This document shows positions 45,188 through 53,919 of a DNA stretch of 64,000 nucleotides, one piece after another. The stretch is from assembly GCA_051657165.1 (NCBI GenBank), contig JBOFKD010000243.1, positions 1 through 64,000 of the forward strand. The letters are read 5' to 3'. The translations under genes and the position numbers were made by a program. The notes below the pieces were generated by a model, which was not told the origin of the DNA, did no database searches, and saw only the letters and a list, made by a program, of their open reading frames with translations. This stretch comes from UBA7332 sp051657165 (GTDB lineage: Bacteria; Bacteroidota; Bacteroidia; Bacteroidales; UBA7332). Positions within the stretch are counted from its first letter, which is position 1. Every line of letters starts with the position of its first letter.

Positions 45188-45252
45188 TTTATGAATGCCT
45201 GATATCAAATACAAACACATACTTTTGGATTTTAGTATCAGGTATTCATAAG
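45188..45252 (+). promoter_or_regulatory. Inverted repeat between argG and argC
   Basis: TTTATGAATGCCTGATA (45188-45204) and TATCAGGTATTCATAAG (45236-45252) match in 15 of 17 positions as an inverted repeat with a 31-base loop. There is no T run, so it is not a standard terminator. The ATGAAT/ATTCAT half-sites resemble ArgR half-boxes. Confidence 0.6.
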
Positions 45253-45267
45253 CAAAACATATAAATC

Positions 45268-46236
45268 ATGATAAAAGCAGGAATTATAGGAGGTGCCGGA
45301 TATACGGCAGGAGAATTGATTCGATTACTGATTAATCACCCGGATGTTATGATTCAGTTTATTCATAGCACCAGCAACGCAGGCAACAAAATTTCAAATG
45401 TTCATGCGGGACTGATCGGCGAGACTGACCTTGTTTTCAGCTCAACGTATAATCTGGATGAGATTGATATACTTTTCTTCTGCACACCACATGGAGAATC
45501 TTCTAAATTCATGGCTACAAATACAATTCCTGATCATTTAAAGATTGTCGATCTTTCTAATGATTTCAGAATTGAATCAACAGATCATGAGTTTATTTAC
45601 GGGCTTCCTGAATTAAACCGCAAACATATCATTCGTGCGAAGTATGTTGCGAATCCGGGATGTTTTGCAACTGCAATTCAACTGGCTCTATTACCACTTG
45701 CGAAGAATCTGTTGTTAAACTCCGAAATCCATGTACATGCGATCACAGGATCTACTGGTGCAGGACAAGGCCTTAGTGCTACTTCTCATTTTAGTTGGAG
45801 AACTGACAATATTTCTGTTTACAAACCGTTCACTCACCAACATTTAGCTGAGATTATTCAATCTTTCACATCCTTGCAGAGAAGCTACAATGCACCTGTA
45901 AATTTCATTCCTGTACGGGGAGATTTTGCCCGTGGTATTTTCGCTTCTGTTTATCTGGATTGTCCGTTGCAACTGGAAGATATTAAAGCTCTCTATGAAG
46001 AATTTTATGACGACCATTCGTTTACATTTGTCTCCGACTCTAATATTGATCTGAAACAGGTGGTAAATACGAACAAATGCTTGCTCCATCTGGAAAAACA
46101 TGGCAATAAACTTCTTATTTTATCAGCAATAGATAATCTGCTAAAAGGGGCTGCCGGTCAGGCTGTACATAACATGAATCTGCTTTTCGGATTACAGGAA
46201 AAAGTAGGTTTACATTTAAAACCATCAGCATTTTAA
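45268..46236 (+). CDS. argC: N-acyl-gamma-glutamyl-phosphate reductase
   Basis: 322 residues. The N-terminal dinucleotide-binding motif GIIGGAGYTAGELIRLL, the catalytic Cys in ANPGCFATAIQLAL and HAITGSTGAGQGLSATSHFSW identify ArgC, which reduces the acylglutamyl phosphate with NADPH. In this phylum the acyl group is probably succinyl. argD starts 11 bases downstream. Confidence 0.96.
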   Translation: MIKAGIIGGAGYTAGELIRLLINHPDVMIQFIHSTSNAGNKISNVHAGLIGETDLVFSSTYNLDEIDILFFCTPHGESSKFMATNTIPDHLKIVDLSNDFRIESTDHEFIYGLPELNRKHIIRAKYVANPGCFATAIQLALLPLAKNLLLNSEIHVHAITGSTGAGQGLSATSHFSWRTDNISVYKPFTHQHLAEIIQSFTSLQRSYNAPVNFIPVRGDFARGIFASVYLDCPLQLEDIKALYEEFYDDHSFTFVSDSNIDLKQVVNTNKCLLHLEKHGNKLLILSAIDNLLKGAAGQAVHNMNLLFGLQEKVGLHLKPSAF

Positions 46237-46247
46237 ATTAAATCAAA

Positions 46248-47384
46248 ATGAATTTATTTGATGTTTATCCTCTTTTCGATATAAATATTGTATCGGGAAA
46301 AGGTTGCTATACTTATGACCAGAAAGGAAACGAATATTTAGATCTGTATGGTGGTCATGCAGTTATCTCTATCGGTCATGCACATCCTGCATATGTAAAT
46401 GCGATAGCATCTCAGGTTGCTAAAATCGGATTTTATTCAAATTCGGTTATTAATACGCTTCAGGAGGATCTGGCTCAATCATTAAGTGAGATTTCAGGAT
46501 ATCCGGACTACTCGTTATTCCTGGTAAACTCCGGAGCTGAGGCAAATGAAAATGCACTGAAACTAGCTTCATTCCATACAGGAAGAACTAAAGTTATCGC
46601 TTTTGATAAAGCATTTCACGGAAGAACTTCAGCAGCAGTAAGAGTTACTGATAATGCTAAGATCGTTGCTCCGATCAACGAAGGATTTGAGGTGGTATTC
46701 CTGCCCTGGAACGACGAAGATGCTTTTCTGACTGAGATTACAAAACAGGACGCTTGTGCCGTTATCATTGAAGGGATACAGGGCATTGGCGGTATTCGAA
46801 TACCTTCTCCGGAATTACTAAAACTTATCCGCGAAAAATGTACTGAAACAGGTACAGTTTTAATCCTGGACGAAATTCAGTCGGGATACGGAAGAAGCGG
46901 GAAATTCTTTGCGCACCAATATGCAAATATAAATGCTGATCTTATCACGATGGCAAAAGGAATGGGGAATGGATTCCCTATCGGTGGTGTGCTTATTTCG
47001 CCCATGTTCAAAGCTTCTCACGGACTGCTGGGAACAACATTCGGCGGAAATCATCTGGCTTGCAGTGCTGCATTAGCTGTTTTGCAGGTCATCAAGGACG
47101 AAAATCTTACTATGAATGCTGCTCAGACAGGAGAATATCTGATGAGTCAGCTAAAATCTATACCTCAGATAAAAGAGATTAGAGGGTATGGTCTGATGAT
47201 CGGTTTGGAATTTGAAGAGCCGGTTAAAACTGTTAGATCTAAACTCCTTTTTGATCACAAAATCTTTACCGGCGCAACGGGAACACACGTAATCCGTCTT
47301 TTACCCCCTCTTTCTCTTACGAAAGAGCAGGCGGATCTATTCATTGGCGAGCTAAAAAAAGTACTTGCCGGTCAGAATCATTAA
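46248..47384 (+). CDS. argD: Acylornithine aminotransferase
   Basis: 378 residues, class-III PLP aminotransferase. Visible motifs include LDLYGGHAVISIGHAHP, FLVNSGAEANENALKLA, FDKAFHGRTSAAV, LILDEIQSGYGRSGKFF and MAKGMGNGFPIGGVL with the Schiff-base lysine. It makes N-acyl-ornithine from the semialdehyde; in Bacteroides the substrate is N-succinylated. A hairpin terminator follows. Confidence 0.95.
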   Translation: MNLFDVYPLFDINIVSGKGCYTYDQKGNEYLDLYGGHAVISIGHAHPAYVNAIASQVAKIGFYSNSVINTLQEDLAQSLSEISGYPDYSLFLVNSGAEANENALKLASFHTGRTKVIAFDKAFHGRTSAAVRVTDNAKIVAPINEGFEVVFLPWNDEDAFLTEITKQDACAVIIEGIQGIGGIRIPSPELLKLIREKCTETGTVLILDEIQSGYGRSGKFFAHQYANINADLITMAKGMGNGFPIGGVLISPMFKASHGLLGTTFGGNHLACSAALAVLQVIKDENLTMNAAQTGEYLMSQLKSIPQIKEIRGYGLMIGLEFEEPVKTVRSKLLFDHKIFTGATGTHVIRLLPPLSLTKEQADLFIGELKKVLAGQNH

Positions 47385-47405
47385 TTTTTCTGACTTATTA
47401 ATTAC

Positions 47406-47453
47406 AAAACGACTTTCTTCTTTTGCCGCAGGGCAATGAGGAAAGTCGTTTTT
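47406..47453 (+). terminator. Terminator after argD
   Basis: AAAACGACTTTC (47406-47417) and GAAAGTCGTTTT (47441-47452) form a perfect 12-bp stem followed by T. proC, 164 bases on, may have its own promoter or depend on readthrough. Confidence 0.8.
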
Positions 47454-47616
47454 ATGAAATCATCCGGCTTTTGGATCATTTATCAATCCGGGATATATTA
47501 GAATCCTGATCAGATTTCCATAAACCGGTATAGAGATCATAAACCCAATATCTGTAAACTATTTCCATTACGAAATGTTTACTTTTCAGAACCAACCAAT
47601 AAAATCTGTCCTCATT

Positions 47617-48408
47617 ATGAAAATTGCAATCATTGGAGTCGGAAATATGGGTGCTGCTATAGCCAGAGGCCTGGCTAAAACTTCACTAATTATGGAATCT
47701 GACATTACAGTATCAGACCCTTCAAACCGATCTCTGGATAAAATCAGTGCGGAATTCCCATTAATAAAGTGCACTACGAAAAATCAGGAAGCTGTTGATA
47801 AGGCTAGAATCATTATACTTGCCGTAAAACCATGGCTCGTAGATGATCTTATCGCCCAGATCAAGTATTCAATGGATTATAAAAAGCAAATCGTTATCTC
47901 TGTTGCTGCAGGTATATCATGCGAGGACCTGAGTAAAGCTTTCAGAGATGATCATGCTGAAGTGCCGGTAATATACAGAGCTATTCCGAATATTGCATTT
48001 GAAAAAAACGAAAGTATCACATTCTTATCGACTCAAAATGCATCTCCTTCGGATAATGAACTGGTATTACCTCTGTTTGAAGCTTGCGGTAAAGCAGTTA
48101 TGCTAAACGAAAAAGATATGGTATCAGCAACGGCTCTTGGCTCTTGCGGTATTGCATTTGCCTTCAGATACGTTCATGCCGTTATGTCAGCCGGTGTAGA
48201 ATTAGGAATTGCAGCCCCTGTATCGAAAGATATCGCGATACAAACACTTAAGGGTGCTGTTTCATTATTGGAACAAAGCAATGAACATCCGGAAGCATTA
48301 GTCAATAAAGTTACAACGCCGGGCGGTATAACAATCAAAGGCGTAAATGAATTAGAGCACAATGGATTTACATCAGCTGTAATAAACGCATACAAAGCCT
48401 GTAAATAA
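47617..48408 (+). CDS. proC: Pyrroline-5-carboxylate reductase
   Basis: The frame opens at 47575, but the ATG at 47617 starts the Rossmann motif (MKIAIIGVGNMGAAIARGLA), so I use it, giving 263 residues. ILAVKPWLVDDLI, SVAAGISCEDL and the C-terminal LVNKVTTPGGITIKGVNELE match ProC, which makes proline from pyrroline-5-carboxylate using NAD(P)H. Its place after argD is the usual Bacteroidales arrangement; it links glutamate/ornithine and proline metabolism. Confidence 0.94.
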   Translation: MKIAIIGVGNMGAAIARGLAKTSLIMESDITVSDPSNRSLDKISAEFPLIKCTTKNQEAVDKARIIILAVKPWLVDDLIAQIKYSMDYKKQIVISVAAGISCEDLSKAFRDDHAEVPVIYRAIPNIAFEKNESITFLSTQNASPSDNELVLPLFEACGKAVMLNEKDMVSATALGSCGIAFAFRYVHAVMSAGVELGIAAPVSKDIAIQTLKGAVSLLEQSNEHPEALVNKVTTPGGITIKGVNELEHNGFTSAVINAYKACK

Positions 48409-48558
48409 GACTAAACAACTCAAAACAACAGCGTTAAGTCCAATCTTATATTTGACTTATTTTAATAAAATAAAGTCATAAAATCATCGGATATAATGAT
48501 ATATTCTTAATGATTACATAAAGATTGACTCAACACTGTTGTTTTATTTTAAAAATCG

Positions 48559-48576
48559 TGCGCAATCGTTTGCGCG
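48559..48576 (+). promoter_or_regulatory. LacI-family-type operator upstream of kdgK
   Basis: TGCGCAATCGTTTGCGCG is an 18-bp palindrome with central CG (14 of 18 positions symmetric), the usual form of LacI/GalR-family operators. It contains the TTTG -33 box of the kdgK promoter, so a bound repressor would block transcription. No regulator gene lies nearby. Confidence 0.7.
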
Positions 48577-48599
48577 TTCGTTTTTTATCGCTAAGTTTG
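48569..48599 (+). promoter_or_regulatory. Promoter of the kdgK-kdgA operon
   Basis: TTTG (48569-48572) and TAAGTTTG (48592-48599) are 19 bases apart, an exact match to the Bacteroidetes promoter. The start site should be near 48606, leaving a leader of about 140 nt before kdgK. The rest of 48409-48744 shows nothing else I can name. Confidence 0.75.
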
Positions 48600-48744
48600 T
48601 AGCCGCTTAACTGTAATACAATTAAACAAATAGATAATACGGGCGAAGAATAAGGTCGTAAAGAAAATCTCCTGAGCACAAAACTCGCTGACATTCACAA
48701 CCGGAAACTTTGCTCTCCCTTTAAAGTATTAATTTATATTATCA

Positions 48745-49785
48745 ATGAAGAAGGTAGTAACTTTTGGAGAAATTATGCTCCGCTTAGCCACTCCGGGCTA
48801 TCAACGTTTTTCTCAGGCTTCTGAGTTTACAGCAACTTTTGGTGGTGGTGAAGCAAACGTAGCAGTATCTTTGGCTAACTACGGTTTAAACGCTGAATTT
48901 GTAACACGTTTACCAAAAAATGACATCGCTAAATCTTGTTTGATGAGCCTTCACAAACATAGCGTAAAAACAGACAATGTTATTTACGGTGGTGATCGTC
49001 TGGGTATTTATTTCTTAGAAACAGGAGCTGTTGCCCGTGCAAGTAAAGTTGTTTACGACCGTGCATACTCTTCTATCTCAGAAATCCAGCCAGGAATGAT
49101 CAACTGGAGAGAAGTTTTCAAAGATGCACAATGGTTCCACTGGACTGGTATTACACCGGCATTATCTCAAAGTGCTGCTGATGCTTGTCTTGAGGCGATC
49201 AAAATCGCTAACGAAATGGGCGTAACTGTATCTACTGACCTGAACTTCCGTAAAAACCTATGGAAATATGGCAAAACTGCACAAGAAGTTATGCCTGCTT
49301 TGGTTGAAGGTTGTGACGTCATCTTAGGAAACGAAGAAGATGCTGAAACAGTATTCGGAATCAAACCTGAAGGATTTGACGTAACAAACACCGGAGGTCA
49401 TGTTGAAGCAGCTGAGTTTGAATCAGTATGCCGTCAGTTGATGGATCGTTTCCCTCGTGCTAAAAAAGTTATTATCACACTTCGTGGTTCTATCAATGCA
49501 AACCACAATACATGGTCAGGTGTATTGTTCGATGGTAAAACATTGTTCGAAGCTCCTACTTATAACATCACTCATATCGTTGACCGCGTAGGTGGTGGTG
49601 ATTCATTCATGGGTGGATTAGTTTACGGATTAATCTCTTATCCTGCTGATGATCAAAAAGCATTAAACTTCGCTGTTGCAGCATCTTGCTTGAAACACAC
49701 TATCTATGGTGACTTCAATCTTGCAACTGTAGAAGAAGTAGAAAAACTAATGAGCGGTGACGCTTCTGGTCGCGTATCCAGATAA
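48745..49785 (+). CDS. kdgK: 2-keto-3-deoxygluconate kinase (PfkB family)
   Basis: 346 residues of the ribokinase/PfkB family. FGEIMLRLATPGYQRFSQAS and FGGGEANVAVSLANYGL at the N-terminus and the ATP/anion-hole motif VDRVGGGDSFMGGLVYGL near residue 280 are clear. The pairing with a KDPG aldolase gene 20 bases downstream marks it as the kinase of uronate and pectin breakdown, converting 2-keto-3-deoxygluconate to KDPG. Codon choice is more restricted than in neighbouring genes (preference for GGT, CGT, AAC), hinting at high expression. Confidence 0.92.
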   Translation: MKKVVTFGEIMLRLATPGYQRFSQASEFTATFGGGEANVAVSLANYGLNAEFVTRLPKNDIAKSCLMSLHKHSVKTDNVIYGGDRLGIYFLETGAVARASKVVYDRAYSSISEIQPGMINWREVFKDAQWFHWTGITPALSQSAADACLEAIKIANEMGVTVSTDLNFRKNLWKYGKTAQEVMPALVEGCDVILGNEEDAETVFGIKPEGFDVTNTGGHVEAAEFESVCRQLMDRFPRAKKVIITLRGSINANHNTWSGVLFDGKTLFEAPTYNITHIVDRVGGGDSFMGGLVYGLISYPADDQKALNFAVAASCLKHTIYGDFNLATVEEVEKLMSGDASGRVSR

Positions 49786-49805
49786 TAAAAAAGGAGAAAT
49801 ATAAA

Positions 49806-50477
49806 ATGGCTCGTTTTTCAAAAATTCAGGTATTAGGTGCTATGGCATCTACAGGTATGGTTCCTGTATTTTACCATTCAGATATTGAGACTGCTAAAAA
49901 TGTATTGAAAGCTTGCTACGAAGGCGGTGTACGTGCATTTGAATTTACTAACCGCGGAGACTTCGCTCACGAAGTTTTCGGTGAATTAGTGAAATTTGCA
50001 GCAAAAGAATGTCCGGAGATGATTATCGGTGTAGGATCAATCGTTGATCCTGCAACAGCAGCTCTTTACATTCAGCTAGGCGCAAACTTTATTGTAGGTC
50101 CGCTTTTCAACCCTGAAATCGCAAAAGTATGTAACCGTCGTCTGATCCCTTACACACCAGGTTGTGGATCTGTATCAGAAGTTGGTTTCGCTCAGGAATT
50201 AGGTTGTGACCTTTGTAAAGTATTCCCTGCAGGTAACGTAGGTGGTCCTTCTTTCGTTAAAAACATGAAAGCTCCAATGCCATGGTCTATGCTTATGGTT
50301 ACGGGTGGTGTTGAGCCGACTGAAGAAAATCTTTCTGCATGGATTAATGCCGGTGTAACTTGTGTAGGTATGGGTTCTAACCTTTTCCCTGCATCTGTTA
50401 TTAAAGAGCAAAACTGGAGTGCTATCACTGAAAAGTGTAAAGAAGCATTTGCCATCATAAATAAAGTTAGAAAGTGA
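49806..50477 (+). CDS. kdgA: KDPG/KHG aldolase
   Basis: 223 residues, class-I aldolase of the Eda/KdgA type: GVRAFEFTNRGDFA with the active-site Glu region, ANFIVGPLFNPEIAKVC with the proton-relay motif, PYTPGCGSVSEVGFA, and the Schiff-base lysine in GCDLCKVFPAGNVGGPSF. It splits KDPG into pyruvate and glyceraldehyde-3-phosphate. AAGGAG precedes the start by 10 bases, a good Shine-Dalgarno, uncommon in this genome. Two terminators follow. Confidence 0.94.
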   Translation: MARFSKIQVLGAMASTGMVPVFYHSDIETAKNVLKACYEGGVRAFEFTNRGDFAHEVFGELVKFAAKECPEMIIGVGSIVDPATAALYIQLGANFIVGPLFNPEIAKVCNRRLIPYTPGCGSVSEVGFAQELGCDLCKVFPAGNVGGPSFVKNMKAPMPWSMLMVTGGVEPTEENLSAWINAGVTCVGMGSNLFPASVIKEQNWSAITEKCKEAFAIINKVRK

Positions 50478-50482
50478 TTGAT

Positions 50483-50527
50483 AAAAGGATTTCTCTTCTT
50501 CGCGAAGAGGATCCTTTTATTTTTTCT
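50483..50527 (+). terminator. First terminator after kdgA
   Basis: AAAAGGAT-TTCTCTTC pairs with GAAGAGG-ATCCTTTT around a short loop (50483-50518), followed by a T-rich run. Confidence 0.85.
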
Positions 50528-50545
50528 TCTCGTAATTCCTGCAGA

Positions 50546-50585
50546 AAGGGGATGTGTCCGGAGGTCACATCCCCTTCCTTTTTTT
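50546..50585 (+). terminator. Second terminator after kdgA
   Basis: AAGGGGATGTG (50546-50556) and CACATCCCCTT (50566-50576) form a perfect 11-bp stem followed by CCTTTTTTT. Confidence 0.85.
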
Positions 50586-50678
50586 GTGCCTGTCGTGCAT
50601 GATATTGAGGAATTAACGTATAAATACCGCAGACTCAACAATTACTCGCTGTTGTCTGCCACTAATTGCTAATTTCAG

Positions 50679-50749
50679 TTTGCTACTTGCAAGCCGGAAT
50701 GATCTTGCAGTTGGAAATTTGCTTAAGAGAAATTCGAAATTCTCTTAAG
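50679..50749 (+). repeat. Dispersed repeat: TTTGCTACTTGCAA with CTTAAGAG words
   Basis: TTTGCTACTTGCAA (50679-50692) and the following TGCAGTTGGAAATTTGCTTA match, in reverse orientation, the 38786-38847 element. The right end (50722-50749) is a near palindrome CTTAAGAGAAATTCG-AAATTCTCTTAAG. Confidence 0.75.
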
Positions 50750-50756
50750 AGAAAAT

Positions 50757-50800
50757 GAAAAACCACTTAAGAGAATCTCACGAAGCTCTTAAGTGGTTTC
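50757..50800 (-). terminator. Terminator of the POT/MFS transporter gene
   Basis: On the minus strand ACCACTTAAGAG and CTCTTAAGTGGT form a perfect 12-bp stem followed by a T run. The stem is built from the same CTTAAGAG words as the adjoining repeat. Confidence 0.75.
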
Positions 50801-50884
50801 AAAAAACTCTGTGTGCAGGTATTTTCCCGATGAATCATTCGTATAAGGAATCCGGGCAATACGATCTTTGACACACTCTCTTTT

Positions 50885-52177
50885 TTATTTTTGTTTTGGT
50901 GTTACAAATTTATTATACAGAGCTAGTCCAACAATCGTAGACACTCCGATCAGCGAAAATATAAGCCATAGTGTTTTTGGCTCATTCAATTTATCTACAT
51001 AATGTACATAAAGCTGAGATCCGAGAATCCCTCCTACTCCACTACCTATAACCCCATAAAGAAAAGAATATCCCAGGTAAAGAGCTTTTTTATCTGCCGG
51101 TGCAATAAGACCAACATAAGAAATAAATTTAGGATGAGCAATCATCTCTCCGATTGAAAAGATAAAAATACCAGCCATAAAGATCCATATGCTTTCTGAT
51201 AACGCAAGACAAGCCATCCCCGCTGTTGCAATAAGCAAACCAACGATCATTGTAGGCAATGCCTTTGTCTCTTTTACTATGTTGGAAATAAATAACTGAA
51301 GTGCAATAATTGCAAAAGCATTGATCACTGTCACATGCTCAGAGTCAAACTTCCAGTCCGGATTAGCCACAAAATGAGAAAGTACAGAATTTACAACCTG
51401 ATTTACAGGCTCCACATTCACATAATCTTTTAAGTACCACAATACCGTGTCAAACATCTGGAAATACAGAATCCAGAAACCACTGTAAATTACAATCATC
51501 GACATAAAACGTACATCTTTCAATACCAGCGCAGCTTCCTTAAAAACAACTCCTAATGATTTTGTACTCTTTGGGCGCTGCGGTTCTTTATAGACAAATA
51601 TATTTAGCAGAATCATAGACCCCGTCCCAATCGCAGCCATCAGAAAGATATAACTCCATGAGAGACTTTTCAGGTAAGGAACAAAAATGAGCGGAAAAAT
51701 AAAAGCTCCCAGATTTATAGACCAATAAAATATACCAAATCCCAATGTTGAGTTATGTTCGTTCGTCTCCCGTGCAATCGTTCCGGAAATAATTGGTTTG
51801 AATACACCTGCTCCCAGAACCATCAGCATAAGACTGGCGAAAACGGTTGTATATGTACCGGACATACTGGTTAAGAAATATCCCAGAGACATTACAATAA
51901 AGGCAAACATCAGCATCTTGCGGTATCCGTAACGATCAGCCATTGCCCCGGATATAATAGGTAAAAGATAAAGAAGCGGTGTTATTGTACTTTTGATAAC
52001 TCCTACACTTTCGCGAGTAAATCCCATACCTCCTTCATCAATGCCTAAAACCAGATACACTGACAGGACTGACATTACACCATAATAAGATCCGCGCTCA
52101 AAAAACTCCATGACGATCACCGTCCAAAAATTCCGGGAGAATGATTTCACTCCGGCATTTGCTATTTTCTGTTCCAT
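50885..52177 (-). CDS. POT/PTR2-like major facilitator transporter
   Basis: 430 residues with about 12 membrane segments. The opening FWTVIVMEFFERGSYYGVMS carries the ExxER-type motif of proton-dependent oligopeptide transporters, and GAMADRYGYRKMLMF is the MFS loop 2-3 motif; NLGAFIFPLI sits in TM5. POT proteins import di- and tripeptides with H+. The length is shorter than typical POT members (about 500), so a more general MFS role cannot be excluded. It is a single gene with its own terminator. Confidence 0.8.
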   Translation of the reverse strand: MEQKIANAGVKSFSRNFWTVIVMEFFERGSYYGVMSVLSVYLVLGIDEGGMGFTRESVGVIKSTITPLLYLLPIISGAMADRYGYRKMLMFAFIVMSLGYFLTSMSGTYTTVFASLMLMVLGAGVFKPIISGTIARETNEHNSTLGFGIFYWSINLGAFIFPLIFVPYLKSLSWSYIFLMAAIGTGSMILLNIFVYKEPQRPKSTKSLGVVFKEAALVLKDVRFMSMIVIYSGFWILYFQMFDTVLWYLKDYVNVEPVNQVVNSVLSHFVANPDWKFDSEHVTVINAFAIIALQLFISNIVKETKALPTMIVGLLIATAGMACLALSESIWIFMAGIFIFSIGEMIAHPKFISYVGLIAPADKKALYLGYSFLYGVIGSGVGGILGSQLYVHYVDKLNEPKTLWLIFSLIGVSTIVGLALYNKFVTPKQK

Positions 52178-52398
52178 CTAAAAATATAATTATTTAATCT
52201 GTGTTCTATGCACGTAATAAGCCGCAATATAAGAAAATCGGAACAGATATGCAAAGCTAAAAAGGCGCCCCCGGCTAATCCGGCCTGTTCAATTTATTTC
52301 AGGCTTCCGGATTTTAATATTTTCTTCTGTCGATTTGAAATCCACCTATTTTAGGACAAGACAAATAAGTATATTCTAAGAGCTGATTCATTACAAAT

Positions 52399-52449
52399 AA
52401 AGAGGATGCATCAAAACTCATATTGACACATCCTCTTTTATTATCTTTA
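52399..52449. terminator. Terminator between transporter and pRiA4b genes
   Basis: TAAAGAGGATG and CATCCTCTTTTA are complementary arms (52398-52408, 52439-52450) with flanking A and T runs; the arm at the right overlaps the stop codon of the pRiA4b-like gene on the minus strand. Confidence 0.7.
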
Positions 52450-53028
52450 ATGGCTAAATATATAATTCAGCGTTTTATTTATTGATTCCAGATCTATAAA
52501 TTTTAATACATTCAGATCTTCATCCGGCTCTAAACAAAGAATATCCCGAATGTCGTCATAATCATCATGTGACGGGTCCACAGCTACCTGAAGCATGTAA
52601 TTATAACCCGGAATACCACCACAATCTTCAGGAGGACACTCATTCTCCCCGTCAACACATATCGGAATCTTACTTTCTACTTCCTGCGGAGACAATATCT
52701 TCTCTAAAATTATCTGATGCTGCCAGTCATCGCCAAAGTCATAATTATAAATCAACTCATCACCCGGCTTTTTCAGAAGTGTATTCAGCAATACACCCTG
52801 ACAATTCACGGTAGTCTCATCATTCCATGTAAAATCTTCTTCATCGGGCAACTGATAGTTAACTCCGTCAGAGACAAATTGAAATAAGTGATAATCCTCC
52901 CAACCCATTGAGATTTGGATAACATCATGCAACTCATCTAATTTAATCATCGATGAGACTAACAGTCGACGCCATATCAGAGGAGATGATCCTGTAAGGA
53001 TTACTTTTAATTGATAAATAACATTCAT
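52447..53028 (-). CDS. Plasmid pRiA4b ORF-3-like family protein
   Basis: 193 residues. YQLKVILTGSSPLIWRRLLV, LHDVIQISMGWEDYHLFQF, FIYNYDFGDDWQHQIILEK-type (here ELIYNYDFGDDWQHQI) and CVDGENECPPEDCGGIPGY are characteristic of the pRiA4b ORF-3 family (IS1096/TnpR-like fold). Such proteins are widespread, cytoplasmic and of unknown function. The gene stands alone. The cysteine cluster ENECPPEDCGG may bind metal. Confidence 0.87.
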   Translation of the reverse strand: MNVIYQLKVILTGSSPLIWRRLLVSSMIKLDELHDVIQISMGWEDYHLFQFVSDGVNYQLPDEEDFTWNDETTVNCQGVLLNTLLKKPGDELIYNYDFGDDWQHQIILEKILSPQEVESKIPICVDGENECPPEDCGGIPGYNYMLQVAVDPSHDDYDDIRDILCLEPDEDLNVLKFIDLESINKTLNYIFSH

Positions 53029-53258
53029 AAAACTCCAAATTACAGATTAAATCAATGAGAATAATATAAACATAATTGATGACAGAAAAAAAACCTACAT
53101 TAATTGAAGCCAGCATAATATATCTCTTCCAGTTCCTGATCTCAAAACGCATGATTGTTTTCATCTATCCTTTGTTGCAATAATAATCATAACAAATATA
53201 TAAACAACTACACAGGCCTTAATTGTTTTCAGTGGAAGCTATTTAAAACAAAAAAGAA
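53029..53258. other. Gene-less stretch upstream of the pRiA4b-like gene
   Basis: AT-rich DNA. A 73-codon minus-strand frame (52943-53164) overlaps the pRiA4b-like gene by 86 bases and has no supporting features; I see nothing else. Confidence 0.5.
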
Positions 53259-53298
53259 GTCCCGGATATATTTAACGATATAATCCGGGACCTTTTGC
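53259..53298 (-). terminator. Terminator of the PepSY-like/two-component operon
   Basis: GTCCCGGATATA (53259-53270) and TATAATCCGGGAC (53279-53291) pair with one bulge; the minus strand continues into a T-rich run. Confidence 0.8.
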
Positions 53299-53424
53299 AA
53301 ACGTATAATTTATTAAGATATACTATTTATTTATAGTATAACTATTTTACATCTCAATTGGTTGAGTATAAATCAATAATTAACAGTCTTTTTTGATAAT
53401 AAGCAGGATTACCGGCCTGTTGAT

Positions 53425-53862
53425 TTAGTCATCAATCTCAGTCAGTACAAAATTCTTATCAAAATTCAACTCAAGACCATTTGTCAGCTTAAGCTCATAT
53501 CCTCTACGGTCTTTCTCCAGTTCCATAATACGATAACCGGGATGATTCGTTTTTAAATGATTAATAATTTTCGCAGGCACTAGTCTTAATGGCACTTCTG
53601 TCTGCTTACAGGAGATAGATTTCCACTCGCCATTTTTAGCAAATTCAATTTTTGTTCCGTCTGTAAAAACAACATCATACTCTTTATTAAAAAAATCCTC
53701 ATCTTCTTTTACATAAGAAACAACCGAACGATTAAAATATTCGTTCAGGAATTGCTGCGACTTTACCGGTAATTGACTTTTTTCAATAAGCTTCCCGTCA
53801 CTTGCCTGCATTACTCCATGAGCAAACAGGAGGGAAAATAATAACACGAAAATTTTATTCAT
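53425..53862 (-). CDS. Periplasmic PepSY-like (DUF2874) protein
   Basis: 145 residues with a signal peptide (LLFAHGVMQAS). Two PepSY-like units are readable: LPVKSQQFLNEYFNRSVVSYVKED followed by YDVVFTDGTKIEFAKNGEW, and VPAKIINHLKTNHPGYRIMELE followed by YELKLTNGLELNFDKN. Proteins of this type are regularly encoded beside a histidine kinase and response regulator in Bacteroidetes and are probable target or sensor partners. It lies 57 bases downstream of the kinase gene on the same strand. Confidence 0.85.
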   Translation of the reverse strand: MNKIFVLLFSLLFAHGVMQASDGKLIEKSQLPVKSQQFLNEYFNRSVVSYVKEDEDFFNKEYDVVFTDGTKIEFAKNGEWKSISCKQTEVPLRLVPAKIINHLKTNHPGYRIMELEKDRRGYELKLTNGLELNFDKNFVLTEIDD

Positions 53863-53919
53863 ATATTTAAGTTTTAGTTTATTACTAATCTATTCAGTAC
53901 TCTTTGACAGTGTATTCAT

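Noticed and set aside
52943..53164. 73-codon minus-strand frame with hydrophobic stretches
   Set aside because: Overlaps the pRiA4b-like gene in another frame and lacks any supporting signal.
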